Origin: Methanocaldococcus villosus KIN24-T80
GTDB lineage: Archaea; AGJL01; Methanococci; Methanococcales; Methanocaldococcaceae
DNA: 64,000 bases
Direction: 5' to 3'
Assembly: GCF_000371805.1 (NCBI RefSeq)
Contig: NZ_AQUK01000001.1
Coordinates: 1,066,268-1,130,267 of the forward strand
The notes below the pieces were generated by a model. It worked only from the letters and a program-made list of their open reading frames with translations, had not been told where the DNA came from and did no database searches. The position numbers and the translations under genes were made by a program. Shown piece after piece: positions 40,710-50,042 of this stretch; position 1 is the first letter of the stretch, and every line of letters starts with the position of its first letter.

Positions 40710-42629
40710 ATGAATTTAATAGACCATTATGTAAGAAAATATTTAAATCTTATTGAGTTAGAAAGAAAGTATGAAATGGAGTTTCATAAAGAAGAAATAA
40801 AGAGGTTAGGGAGAAAAAGAGAGGAAGTAGGTAGAGCAATATTGAATCTAAAAGGAACTTTTTTAGGAGAAGCTTTAGGATGTACTCTTGTTAGATTTGG
40901 TAGAAAGAAAGAATTTAAAACAGAGATATCACCAGGAGATGTTGTGTTAGTTAGTAAGGATGATCCTTTAAAGAGTGATTTATATGCAAATGTTATCTAT
41001 GTAGGAAAAAACTTTATTGATGTAGCATTTGACATAGATGTGCCTAAATGGGTTTTTAAGGAAAGAGTAAGGATTGACTTATTTATAAATGACATTACAT
41101 TTAAAAGAATGAAAGAAGCCTTATTAAAAATAGCTAAAGAAAAACCAAAGTTACTTTATATTATTTTAGGTATTGAAAAACCTGAAAAACCATTTAGAGA
41201 GGATATTAATATAGAGTTTTATGATAAATCTTTAAATGAATCTCAGAGGTATGCTGTTAAAATGGCTGTGTTAAATAAAGATCTCTACCTTATCCATGGC
41301 CCTCCTGGGACAGGAAAGACTAGAACTTTAACAGAAGTTATAGTTCAAGAGGTTAGATTTAATAAGCATAAGGTATTGGCTACTGCAGATTCAAATATAG
41401 CTGCTGATAATATTTTAGAATATCTATTAAAGAAATATCCTGACTTAAATGTTGTTAGGGTAGGACATCCAACAAGGATCAATAAAGAGTTAATAGAGCA
41501 CTCTTTACCCTACCTAATAGAAACTCATGAAAAATATCAAGAAATTAAAAGAATAAAAGAGAAAATAAAGAAATTAAAAGAAGAAAGAGATAAATTTCTA
41601 AAACCATCTCCAAAATGGAGGAGAGGATTATCAGATGATAAAATAGTTAAAATAGCTAAAAAGAATAAAGATTATAGAGGAATTCCTAAACAGAAAATAA
41701 AGAGTATGGCTGAATGGATAGTAAGAAATAGGGTTATAAAGAGGTTTGTTGATAAATTAGATAAGATAGAAAAAGATATTGTAGATGATATATTAAAAAA
41801 GGCAGATGTTGTTGTGGCTACAAACTCAATGGCAGGTTCTGAAATATTAAAAGACTATTATTTTGATGTAGCTGTAATAGATGAAGCTTCTCAAGCTATG
41901 GAACCTTCCTGTTTGATACCAATAACTAAGGCTAACAAGTTAATAATGGCTGGGGATCATAAACAACTACCTCCAACAGTGTTAAGTGATAATGAAGAGT
42001 TAAAAAAGACACTATTTGAAAAACTAATAAATAAATATCCAGAGTTCTCAACAATACTTGAGATACAATATAGAATGAATGAAAAGATTATGGAATTTCC
42101 AAATAGAATGTTTTATAATAATAGGTTAAAGGCACATGAGAGTGTTAAAAATATCACCCTATTGGATTTGATTAAAGATGTTGATGAGGAAGATAGGGAT
42201 ATTATAAATGAGAAGCCTGTTCAATTTATACATGTTGATGGAGAAGAGAAGAGGGATAAAGAATCACCCTCATATTATAATATAGAAGAAGCTAATAAAG
42301 TGCTTTGGGTTGTGAAAAAACTAGTTAAATATAACATTCCTCTGAGTGTAATAACACCATATGACGCTCAAGTTAGATATTTAAGAAGACTATTTGAAGA
42401 GAATAATTTAGATGTTGAGGTGAATACTGTAGATGGTTTCCAAGGAAGAGAAAATGAAGCTATAGTTATATCATTTGTAAGGACAAGAAAATTTGGATTT
42501 TTAAAAGATTTGAGAAGGCTTAATGTAGCAATAACAAGAGCTAAGAGAAAATTAATTTTAATAGGTAACAAAAACTTATTAAAACAACATCCTGTGTATA
42601 ATGAAATGTTAAGTTGGGCTGAATCATAA
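40710..42629 (+). CDS. SF1B helicase of the UPF1/IGHMBP2 type
   Basis: A 639-aa helicase with Q-like region LNESQRYAVKMAV, Walker A GPPGTGKTRTLTE near residue 196, DEASQAMEPSCL (motif II), MAGDHKQLPPTV (III), QYRMNEKIMEFPN (IV), VNTVDGFQGRENEAIVISFVR (V) and RRLNVAITRAKRKL (VI). A charged helical insertion (about 270-350) sits between motifs Ia and II. The substrate, RNA or DNA, is unknown. Start ATG 40710 follows GTGAT. Confidence 0.9.
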   Translation: MNLIDHYVRKYLNLIELERKYEMEFHKEEIKRLGRKREEVGRAILNLKGTFLGEALGCTLVRFGRKKEFKTEISPGDVVLVSKDDPLKSDLYANVIYVGKNFIDVAFDIDVPKWVFKERVRIDLFINDITFKRMKEALLKIAKEKPKLLYIILGIEKPEKPFREDINIEFYDKSLNESQRYAVKMAVLNKDLYLIHGPPGTGKTRTLTEVIVQEVRFNKHKVLATADSNIAADNILEYLLKKYPDLNVVRVGHPTRINKELIEHSLPYLIETHEKYQEIKRIKEKIKKLKEERDKFLKPSPKWRRGLSDDKIVKIAKKNKDYRGIPKQKIKSMAEWIVRNRVIKRFVDKLDKIEKDIVDDILKKADVVVATNSMAGSEILKDYYFDVAVIDEASQAMEPSCLIPITKANKLIMAGDHKQLPPTVLSDNEELKKTLFEKLINKYPEFSTILEIQYRMNEKIMEFPNRMFYNNRLKAHESVKNITLLDLIKDVDEEDRDIINEKPVQFIHVDGEEKRDKESPSYYNIEEANKVLWVVKKLVKYNIPLSVITPYDAQVRYLRRLFEENNLDVEVNTVDGFQGRENEAIVISFVRTRKFGFLKDLRRLNVAITRAKRKLILIGNKNLLKQHPVYNEMLSWAES

Positions 42630-42633
42630 AAAA

Positions 42634-43317
42634 TTATTTTATAATCTCTAAGCCATACCTTATAACATTATCTCTCATCAAATAATCTCTGTATTCACAA
42701 ATTTTATAAAGTGTTTCCATAATCTTTTTAGCAAATTCTGGTTCTACCAAAGTATTTAAAAAAGCTCTAATATCATATGGACTTTTTATTTCATAAATAT
42801 TTGTAGCATCTGTTGAAACTACAACAGGTGTTTTATATTTTTTGGCTAACATTAAATTTCTTCTAAAGAATAACATTAATCTAGCTCTTTCATAACCATC
42901 TTTTAAAAGTAGTTCTCTAAAGTTTATCTCAATAGCAACTCTATGTTCTGATGCTAACCTCATCAGTACATGATCCATTCCAGAATCCTTTCTATTGAGT
43001 TCAGGTGTTGAGAGGATATCAACATTATGTTGTTCACAGCTAAATCTATTTATTTTTATATCCCCACCTTCTATTAAGATTATATGACATTTTCTCCTGT
43101 ATTTCTTTATACTATTTTTTAAACTCTTTATATTATTATCTCTTAATTTTATTCCACTATAAACTTTTAAATTGTATCTTTCAGCTATCTCTTTTACTTC
43201 TAAAAATTTTTCTTTATCAAAATTGTTATATTGATAATACACAAATCCTTGCCACTTCAGTTCCTTTAATAACTTAATACCCTCTTCACTATCAATTCTA
43301 TTTAAATCAATCCTCAT
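42634..43317 (-). CDS. rnp3: RNase P protein component 3 (Rpp30)
   Basis: Protein subunit of archaeal RNase P, 227 aa, with a TIM-barrel-like pattern: MRIDLNRIDSEEGIKLLKEL, YSGIKLRDNN, HIILIEGGDIKINRFSCEQHNVDIL and VAIEINFRELL. It pairs with Pop5 and helps mature tRNA 5' ends. It overlaps comB by 11 bases, an arrangement that I also recall from M. jannaschii. Confidence 0.9.
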   Translation of the reverse strand: MRIDLNRIDSEEGIKLLKELKWQGFVYYQYNNFDKEKFLEVKEIAERYNLKVYSGIKLRDNNIKSLKNSIKKYRRKCHIILIEGGDIKINRFSCEQHNVDILSTPELNRKDSGMDHVLMRLASEHRVAIEINFRELLLKDGYERARLMLFFRRNLMLAKKYKTPVVVSTDATNIYEIKSPYDIRAFLNTLVEPEFAKKIMETLYKICEYRDYLMRDNVIRYGLEIIK

Positions 43318-43942
43318 ATCTTACAACCTTTCCATCCTCTTTTATGTAATAACCTACAATATCATAAGTATTTTCCATTATTGAAAAATACACATCTCCT
43401 TCATAACCAATAGCCTTTAAATGCTTAGCAGCTTCAGAATTTATTACAAGTTCAGGGTTAGCTAATCCAAAATCATTACCCCAATATTTAGCTATATAAG
43501 CACATCCCACTATATCCTCAATAGCAAATTCTCCCATTCTATGGCAAGGTATTAAAGTAGCATCTCCTACTTCAGAAACAGCCTTAGCATTAACTATAGC
43601 CCCAATAAAAATTTCTTTAGCTTTTAAACTTCTTAAAACTCTAGTTCCATTTGTTGTGGATAAATAAATTTTTTCTCCATTGTTATATCTCTCTTCTATA
43701 ATATCTCTATTTTTTAATATCTCAATAGGTGAGTTATTAAAGTCAAATCCTTTTACTTTTACCCCTCCTCTCTCGCCTATATATATTCCTTTCTCCCTCC
43801 TCTCTATAGAGTCAGTTATATAAACCTCATCCACTATGCTTAAAAGTGTGGTTATTGTTGTAGAAGCTCTTAACACATCTACAACTATAACTTTATCTTT
43901 TATTTTTTGGTTTAAAAATCCATTATATATATGATCAAACAT
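43307..43942 (-). CDS. comB: 2-phosphosulfolactate phosphatase
   Basis: Second step of coenzyme M synthesis from phosphoenolpyruvate. The 211-aa protein has VIVVDVLRASTTITTLLS near residue 19, GERGGVKVKGFDFNNSP, YLSTTNGTRVL and IPCHRMGEFAIEDIVGCAYIA, all typical of ComB. ATG 43942 follows GGTGATGTT; the frame is open to 44050 but the added residues are the antisense of the next gene. Confidence 0.92.
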   Translation of the reverse strand: MFDHIYNGFLNQKIKDKVIVVDVLRASTTITTLLSIVDEVYITDSIERREKGIYIGERGGVKVKGFDFNNSPIEILKNRDIIEERYNNGEKIYLSTTNGTRVLRSLKAKEIFIGAIVNAKAVSEVGDATLIPCHRMGEFAIEDIVGCAYIAKYWGNDFGLANPELVINSEAAKHLKAIGYEGDVYFSIMENTYDIVGYYIKEDGKVVRYED

Positions 43943-43964
43943 AACATCACCAATAGGTGATTTA

Positions 43965-45122
43965 ATGATAAAGCTATATGTAGATTTTGGTGGATATTCA
44001 GCTATAGAGAAGGGTAATCTTATAATTAATAGAAATAATATTATTAACAAAGAGGATTTTGATAGTGCAGAACTTGGAGAAGTTGTAGATATATATTCAA
44101 AGAGAGGAAAATTTCTTGGTAGAGGTTTTAAAAATCCAAATGAAGTAAGGATAATGACATTAAAGAGAGAAGAATTAAATGAAAATTATATTAGGGAAAA
44201 GATAATTAAAGCTAATAATTATAGAGTTTATGAGTTGGGTTATAAAAACAGTTATAGAATGGTTTACACACAATCTGATTGGTTAAATGGATTGGTTATA
44301 GATAGATTTAATGATATAGCAACTCTTCAAATATTTAATTTTGGTATTGAAAAATATAGAGATGTTATTGCTGAAACACTGTCTGAATTGGGAATTGAGC
44401 ATATATATGAGAAGAGTACTGGAAGAAATAGAAGGAGGGCAGGATTAAAAGATATTGAAGGATTTTTAAAAGGAAAAAAAGAGGAAACAGTAATTACTGA
44501 AGGAGAAGCAAAATTTAAAGTATATGTTAAACAACAAAAAACAGGATTTTTCTTAGATCAGAGGGAGAATAGGCTGTTGCTAGAGAGGTTTATTAAAGAG
44601 GGTTATAGGGTTTTAGACATATGCTGCTACACTGGAGGTTTCTCGGTTCATGCAGCTTTAAAAGGAGCTTATGTTGTGGGCGTAGATTTATCTAAAAAGG
44701 CCTTAGAGGTCGCTGAAGAGAATATGGAAATTAATAATATTCCAAAAGATAGATATGAGTTTATAGAAGGAAACGCATTTAAAGTTATGGAAGAGCTAAT
44801 AGAAGATGGAGAAAAATTTGATGTTGTTATCCTTGATCCTCCTGCTTTTGCACAATCAAAAAAAGATTTAAAGAGTGCTTTAAGAGGATATCATATGTTA
44901 AATAGGTTTGGAGCTACTCTATCAAATAGATATTTAATAACATGCTCCTGTTCCCAGCCAGTTGAACCTGATGCTTTTAAAGCTCTTGTTATTGATGCAT
45001 GTTTAAAGGCAAAGAAATGGGGAAAAATTATTATACAAGGTTCACAAGCCCCAGATCACCCTATAACATCAAAAGGTACAGAATATTTGAAATGTCTTTT
45101 CTTGAGAGTTGATGAAATATGA
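43965..45122 (+). CDS. rRNA cytosine-C5 methyltransferase of the RlmI type
   Basis: A 385-aa protein with an N-terminal PUA domain and a class I methyltransferase domain. It shows FFLDQRENR, LDICCYTGGFSVHAAL (motif I), VDLSKKALEVAEENMEINN, DPPAFAQSKKDL (motif IV) and SCSQPV with the nucleophile-region cysteine. The family methylates a cytosine in large-subunit rRNA; the site here is unknown. Start ATG 43965 follows GGTGATTTA. mcm overlaps by ATGA. Confidence 0.87.
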   Translation: MIKLYVDFGGYSAIEKGNLIINRNNIINKEDFDSAELGEVVDIYSKRGKFLGRGFKNPNEVRIMTLKREELNENYIREKIIKANNYRVYELGYKNSYRMVYTQSDWLNGLVIDRFNDIATLQIFNFGIEKYRDVIAETLSELGIEHIYEKSTGRNRRRAGLKDIEGFLKGKKEETVITEGEAKFKVYVKQQKTGFFLDQRENRLLLERFIKEGYRVLDICCYTGGFSVHAALKGAYVVGVDLSKKALEVAEENMEINNIPKDRYEFIEGNAFKVMEELIEDGEKFDVVILDPPAFAQSKKDLKSALRGYHMLNRFGATLSNRYLITCSCSQPVEPDAFKALVIDACLKAKKWGKIIIQGSQAPDHPITSKGTEYLKCLFLRVDEI

Positions 45123-47101
45123 ACTTGGAAAAATTTAAAGATCTTTTAATTGCATATTTAAGAAATTTTCATCAAGATGATATAATAATGGAAAAAGATA
45201 GAGTAAATATTGATTTAAAAAAGCTTTATTATTTTGGATTAATGGAATTTGTAGAATTTACTGTAAATCACCCTTATGAGGCTATAAATATTATAAAAGA
45301 ATGTTACAAAGAAATTTATTTCACTTTAAAAGGGGAGGAATTAGAAGATATAATAATAGAGCTAAACAATATTCCTGAAGTGTTTAAAAGAAATTATACA
45401 ATAGAAAAAATAAAAAGTAAGGATATTGGGAAACTTGTAGAATTTGAGGGTATTATTGTTATGGCTTCTAAGATAAAACCTATGTTAAAAAAAGGCTTTT
45501 ACATATGCCCCAAATGCGGGAGAAAGAGTGTTAAAGAGATAGATTTTTTGAAAGACTGTGAGGAAGTTATATGTAAATGTGGGGAAGTTATGGAGCTTAT
45601 TGATGATAGATCAACATATGTAGATTTTCAGGAAATAAAGGTTCAGCAGCCCTTAGATTTGATGAGTAACCCTGAAGAACCACCAAAATATATAACAGTA
45701 TTCCTAGAAAACTCTCCAGGAATTTATGCAGGAAGGGTAAAAGTACTTGGTGTACCTATAAAAGTAAGAAAAAGTAAAAAATTACCAATTTATGATTTAT
45801 ATGTTAAAGCTATAAGTTGTAATGTATTAGATGAGGGAGCTAAGATATCTATATCAGAAGAAGATATTAAAAATATAAAAAAACTATCTAAAAGGAAAGA
45901 TATAGTAGATATTCTTTCAGATAGATTAATTCCTGAGATTAAAGGGTATTCAACAATAAAAAAAGCTGTTTTTTTACAACAAATAAAAGGAGTTAAAAAA
46001 CCAAATAAAAGGGCAGATATCCACATTTTATTAATAACTGATCCTGGGATAGGAAAAACTGTTATTTTAAGAAACATTGCAGAGATTCCAGGAAATGTTT
46101 ATGGTTCTGTAACAACAGCTACTGGTGTAGGATTAACAGCAGCAGTAGTTAAAGAGAAAACTGAGATTGGAGAAGACAATTGGGTAATTAAACCAGGTTT
46201 ATTAGTTAAAGCCAATAAAGGAACAGCCTGTATAGATGAGCTAACAGTGAATAAAGAGATATTAAGTTATGTCCTTGAAGCTATGGAAAGTCAAACTATT
46301 CATGTTAGTAAAGGAGGAATTAATGCAAAACTTCCTGCTGAATGTGCCGTATTAGCTGCCTGTAACCCAAGATGGGGAAGGTTTGATCCAGAGAAATCTA
46401 TAGCTGAGCAAATAAATATTCCTGCTCCATTATTAAGCAGGTTTGATCTTATATTTCCTATAAGGGATGTGTCTGATAATAAGAAAGATGAAGAAATAGC
46501 CAATTATATTATAGATCTACATAGAGCTTATTTGAATAAGGATATTAATAGAAAAATAGGGTTAGATTATATAGAGATAGATGGGGTTAAAGTAGATAGG
46601 GAATTTATTATTAAATATATACACTATGTAAGAAAACATAAGCCAATAATTGGGGAGAGAGCTAAGAAGATGTTAATAAACTATTATGTAGAAATGAGAA
46701 AAAAACATCAAATTACTGCAAGACAGTTAGAAGCTGCTATAAGAATAGCTGAAGCTCATGCAAAAGCTAAATTAAAAGAAGAGGTAGATGAAGAAGATGC
46801 TAAAGTGGCCATAGAAATAATAACTGAATGTTTAAAAGAGATAGCCTATGATCCTGAAACTGGAATGTTAGATGTAGATAAAATAATAGGTGTAGCTAAA
46901 AAAGAAAGAGATAAATTAATGATGGTTTATGAAATAATTAAAGAACTTTCTGATGATGATAAGTTAGTTGATTATGATTTTATATTAGAAGAGGCTAAAA
47001 AAAGAGGAATTAATGAAGAGGAATTGGAAAATATTATTAAAAAACTTATAAAGTATGGAGATATTGATGAGCCAAAGCCTGGGAGATTTAGGGTGTTATA
47101 A
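45119..47101 (+). CDS. mcm: MCM replicative helicase family protein
   Basis: A 660-aa MCM-type protein: N-terminal domain with zinc ribbon CPKCGRKSV...CKCGE, AAA+ Walker A TDPGIGKT near residue 306, Walker B CIDEL, sensor 1 AACNPRWGRFD, arginine finger LLSRFDLIF, and a C-terminal winged helix. Walker A and B differ from the common MCM forms (GDPGTAKS, IDEFDKM). Methanocaldococci hold several MCM paralogues, so this need not be the main replicative helicase. ATG overlaps the previous stop (ATGA). Confidence 0.88.
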   Translation: MNLEKFKDLLIAYLRNFHQDDIIMEKDRVNIDLKKLYYFGLMEFVEFTVNHPYEAINIIKECYKEIYFTLKGEELEDIIIELNNIPEVFKRNYTIEKIKSKDIGKLVEFEGIIVMASKIKPMLKKGFYICPKCGRKSVKEIDFLKDCEEVICKCGEVMELIDDRSTYVDFQEIKVQQPLDLMSNPEEPPKYITVFLENSPGIYAGRVKVLGVPIKVRKSKKLPIYDLYVKAISCNVLDEGAKISISEEDIKNIKKLSKRKDIVDILSDRLIPEIKGYSTIKKAVFLQQIKGVKKPNKRADIHILLITDPGIGKTVILRNIAEIPGNVYGSVTTATGVGLTAAVVKEKTEIGEDNWVIKPGLLVKANKGTACIDELTVNKEILSYVLEAMESQTIHVSKGGINAKLPAECAVLAACNPRWGRFDPEKSIAEQINIPAPLLSRFDLIFPIRDVSDNKKDEEIANYIIDLHRAYLNKDINRKIGLDYIEIDGVKVDREFIIKYIHYVRKHKPIIGERAKKMLINYYVEMRKKHQITARQLEAAIRIAEAHAKAKLKEEVDEEDAKVAIEIITECLKEIAYDPETGMLDVDKIIGVAKKERDKLMMVYEIIKELSDDDKLVDYDFILEEAKKRGINEEELENIIKKLIKYGDIDEPKPGRFRVL

Positions 47102-48116
47102 AGCTTTAGTTTTAGGAGTAAATACAAGAGCTGTAGCAAACTCTCTAAAATCTTTAGGCTTTTATGTGTATTCAGTTTCATATTATGCTCCTGAAGATTT
47201 AAAAGCTGATGAAAAATTCTTTTTTGTAAATCCATATAAACATGGGAAGTTGAAAGATAATTATGATCCAAAAAAACTGTTAGAGAAAGCTAAAGAAATT
47301 GCTGATAGTGTAGATTATATATTTATTACCTCTGGAGTTTTTGAATATATAAAAAAGGCTCCAAAATGGGAAAATGTTGTAGGTAATGAACCAAAAAAGA
47401 TTGTAAAATTAAGTAATAAGTATAAAGTTTATAAAAAATTGGAAAATTTAGGGTATAATATACCAACATATAAAATAATTTATAATAGGCATCAGTTAGA
47501 GAAATTCAGGGAAGAGTTTAAAAAGATTGTTCTAAAGCCAATATCAGGTTGTGGAGGATTGGCAAAAAATTTGGAGTTCCCTATTTTAGCCCAAGAGTTT
47601 ATAAAAAGTGAAAGTTTTAGCATAAATTTTATAGACAACACATTTATAACCTTTAACAAACAAATTATTATTAATGGACAATATGCTGGAAACATCACTC
47701 CATACAAACTTTCTAAAACTTATGTTAATGAACTTAGAGATATTATTGAAGTTTTTGAACTTGAAGGAATGAATGGTTTAGATTTTTTAATTAATAACAA
47801 TTTGTTATACATAATAGATCTAAATCCCAGAATTCTTGGAACTTTTGACACAATTGAAATCTCCTCAAGAAAAAATCTTGTTAAAGCTTTATTAAATAAA
47901 GAATATGCTAAAACTGTTAAACCAAATAGGGTATATGAAAAAAGAATTATTTTTGCTAATAGGAGATTAAAAGTTAGAATTAAGAATTATAGATGCCTAT
48001 ATGACATTCCAAAAAATGGGGCTATTATAGAGAAAGATGAACCTATCTTTACAGTAATATCAGATAGTAATATAAAAAACATAATTAGGGAGAGTGTAAA
48101 GTATGAAGATACGTAA
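47067..48116 (+). CDS. ATP-grasp domain protein
   Basis: A 349-aa protein with a Rossmann-like N-terminus (KALVLGVNTRAVANSLKSLGFYVYSVSYYAPED) and an ATP-grasp core: FKKIVLKPISGCGGLAKNL, AQEFIKSESFSINFIDN, and YIIDLNPRILGTFD as metal-binding loop. ATG 47067 follows GGAGATATTG inside the end of mcm. It sits before tfe in the same order that I recall in M. jannaschii. The amide or ester bond it forms is unknown; a cofactor ligase is a guess. Confidence 0.75.
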   Translation: MSQSLGDLGCYKALVLGVNTRAVANSLKSLGFYVYSVSYYAPEDLKADEKFFFVNPYKHGKLKDNYDPKKLLEKAKEIADSVDYIFITSGVFEYIKKAPKWENVVGNEPKKIVKLSNKYKVYKKLENLGYNIPTYKIIYNRHQLEKFREEFKKIVLKPISGCGGLAKNLEFPILAQEFIKSESFSINFIDNTFITFNKQIIINGQYAGNITPYKLSKTYVNELRDIIEVFELEGMNGLDFLINNNLLYIIDLNPRILGTFDTIEISSRKNLVKALLNKEYAKTVKPNRVYEKRIIFANRRLKVRIKNYRCLYDIPKNGAIIEKDEPIFTVISDSNIKNIIRESVKYEDT

Positions 48117-48642
48117 AATGTTGAACGATCCATTAGTTCAAGAGGTGTTATTTAACATATTTGAAGGAGATGAAAAAGGTTTTGAACTTATAGAGGTGCT
48201 ATTAAAAAAGGGAGAGACTACTGAAGAAGAGTTAGCTAAAGAGCTAGGGATTAAGTTAAATTATGTTAGAAAGTTGTTGTATAAGTTATATGATGCTAGA
48301 TTAGTTGACTATAAAAAATGGAAAAATGAAGATTCAAATTGGTTTTATTATACATGGCGCCCAACATTTGAAAAAATTCCATATGTTGTAAAAAAGAGAG
48401 TTAAAGAACTTATTACTGACTTAGAAAATAAATTAAAATATGAAAAAAATAATATGTTTTTCTACTGTCCAAAATGCAATATAAGATTTACATTTGAAGA
48501 AGCTACAGATTTGAACTTCTTATGTCCTGGTTGTGGAAATATGTTAGAGGAATTTGACAATAGTAAAATAATAAAAGATCTTGAAGAACAGATAAAATTT
48601 TTAGAACATGAACTCAAACATAATCCTATATTAAATCAGTGA
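48103..48642 (+). CDS. tfe: Transcription factor E
   Basis: Archaeal homologue of TFIIE-alpha (179 aa) that helps open the promoter. It has an N-terminal extended winged helix (LLKKGETTEEELAKELGIKLNYVRKLLYKLYDARLVDY) and a zinc ribbon (CPKC ... CPGC near residues 124-147). The start lies 14 bases before the end of the ATP-grasp gene. TFB and RNA polymerase subunits are also in the window. Confidence 0.94.
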   Translation: MKIRKMLNDPLVQEVLFNIFEGDEKGFELIEVLLKKGETTEEELAKELGIKLNYVRKLLYKLYDARLVDYKKWKNEDSNWFYYTWRPTFEKIPYVVKKRVKELITDLENKLKYEKNNMFFYCPKCNIRFTFEEATDLNFLCPGCGNMLEEFDNSKIIKDLEEQIKFLEHELKHNPILNQ

Positions 48643-48646
48643 AATT

Positions 48647-49150
48647 ATGGATGCTTTGGAACTCCTAAAAAAACTATGTCCAAAAAATGTTGTAGAGCAT
48701 TGCATAGCAGTTTCAAAGTATGCTTATGAGATAGCATTACAAATAAAAAATAATGATTATAATGTGGATTTAAATTTAGTAAAAATTGGTGGATTGTTAC
48801 ATGATATAGGTAGATCTAAAACACATGGTATTGATCATGGAGTAGTGGGAGCAAATATTTTAAGATCTTATGGTTTTGATGAAAGAATAGCTTTAATAGC
48901 TGAAAGACATATTGGGGCAGGGATAACAAAGGAAGAGGCAATAGCTTTAGGATTACCTGCTAAAGATTATGTACCTATATCTTTAGAAGAGAAAATAGTA
49001 GCTCATGCAGATAATTTAATCTTTGAAACAGAGAGAGTTGAAATAGATAGGGTTGTAGAGAAATTTAGAAATAAGCTTGGAAAAGATCATCCATCTGTTA
49101 AAAGAATTATCTTTTTGGATATGGAGATAAATAGACTTTTAAGAGAATAA
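48647..49150 (+). CDS. HD domain phosphohydrolase-like protein
   Basis: A 167-aa HD domain protein (HC...GGLLHDIGRSKTHGIDHGVVGANIL...AERHIGAG...HAD) with the histidines and aspartates of a metal-dependent phosphohydrolase. It matches an archaeal family (TIGR00295) of unknown substrate. It follows tfe by four bases and overlaps the convergent secretion gene by 12 bases. Confidence 0.83.
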   Translation: MDALELLKKLCPKNVVEHCIAVSKYAYEIALQIKNNDYNVDLNLVKIGGLLHDIGRSKTHGIDHGVVGANILRSYGFDERIALIAERHIGAGITKEEAIALGLPAKDYVPISLEEKIVAHADNLIFETERVEIDRVVEKFRNKLGKDHPSVKRIIFLDMEINRLLRE

Positions 49151-50038
49151 GGATGGAGCTAATTTTAATATAATATAATAAGCCCCCATACCAGCAGTCA
49201 TTGTTATAGCCGCTATAAGAAACATTCTTGCAATATTAAACCCATATATTGGAATTGAAAACAATGATCCTACCATGAGTGTTCCTAACTGTATTATTTC
49301 AAAACCTCTTGCAATATCTTCTGCTGATACTGGAGGGGTTCTTGCCATTCCACCCATACTTTTTGTTATAAATAGTAAATAAGCTCCTAACAATCCCCCT
49401 ACAGCTGGCATAACCCCACATAAAATAATAAAACCTATAGCAAGCCCCTGGGCAGTAACACTTAAAAGCTGTCTTTTATATAGTTGGAGATCTTCTAAGG
49501 TCTTAGCAAGGTTTTTTAAAGATTCTGCCAAATCTCCTCCATATTTTTTATTTTCAATCATAATTCTTGATAACATACTAAGAACTTTTGAGTCATATAT
49601 TGTTGCCACTATAGATATTGATTCCTCAAAAGTCAGCTTTTGGTTCTCCATAAGATAAAGAACTTTTCTAAAAACATCACTAACTTCTTTTATATTATTT
49701 TTAACAACTTCTTGTAAAGCCTCTGGTATAGACCTACCAGATTCTAATGATATTACCATAATATAAAGTGCTTTAGGAATATTCTTTTCTAATAATTCTA
49801 TTCTATTTTCATATAGAATTTTTGGTAAGTGTAATATAGCTCCAAAATATACTATTATTAATAATAATATGCTCCTTGAAGTTAAGTGAAGCAAACTACC
49901 TAATAATATAAAAATTATTATTAATATAAATAGTAGAAAAATAAATTGAATTTCATTAATTCTTTTACCTAATTTTCTTAGAATTAACACATTTCTCTTT
50001 ATAAATAAATAGTAAAACCCTCTAATATATTTGTTCAT
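49139..50038 (-). CDS. Type II secretion/pilus membrane protein (TadC-like)
   Basis: A 299-aa membrane protein with helices near 30-75 and at the C-terminus (GLAIGFIILCGVMPAVGGLLGAYLLF, IARMFLIAAITMTAGMGAYYII) around a T2SSF cytoplasmic domain (IPKALYIMVISLESGRSIPEALQEV...GGDLAESLKNLAKTLEDL). With the preceding membrane protein and KlbA it forms a secretion or pilus platform. ATG 50038 follows GAGTGATAAT. Confidence 0.85.
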   Translation of the reverse strand: MNKYIRGFYYLFIKRNVLILRKLGKRINEIQFIFLLFILIIIFILLGSLLHLTSRSILLLIIVYFGAILHLPKILYENRIELLEKNIPKALYIMVISLESGRSIPEALQEVVKNNIKEVSDVFRKVLYLMENQKLTFEESISIVATIYDSKVLSMLSRIMIENKKYGGDLAESLKNLAKTLEDLQLYKRQLLSVTAQGLAIGFIILCGVMPAVGGLLGAYLLFITKSMGGMARTPPVSAEDIARGFEIIQLGTLMVGSLFSIPIYGFNIARMFLIAAITMTAGMGAYYIILKLAPSLFS

Positions 50039-50042
50039 ATTA

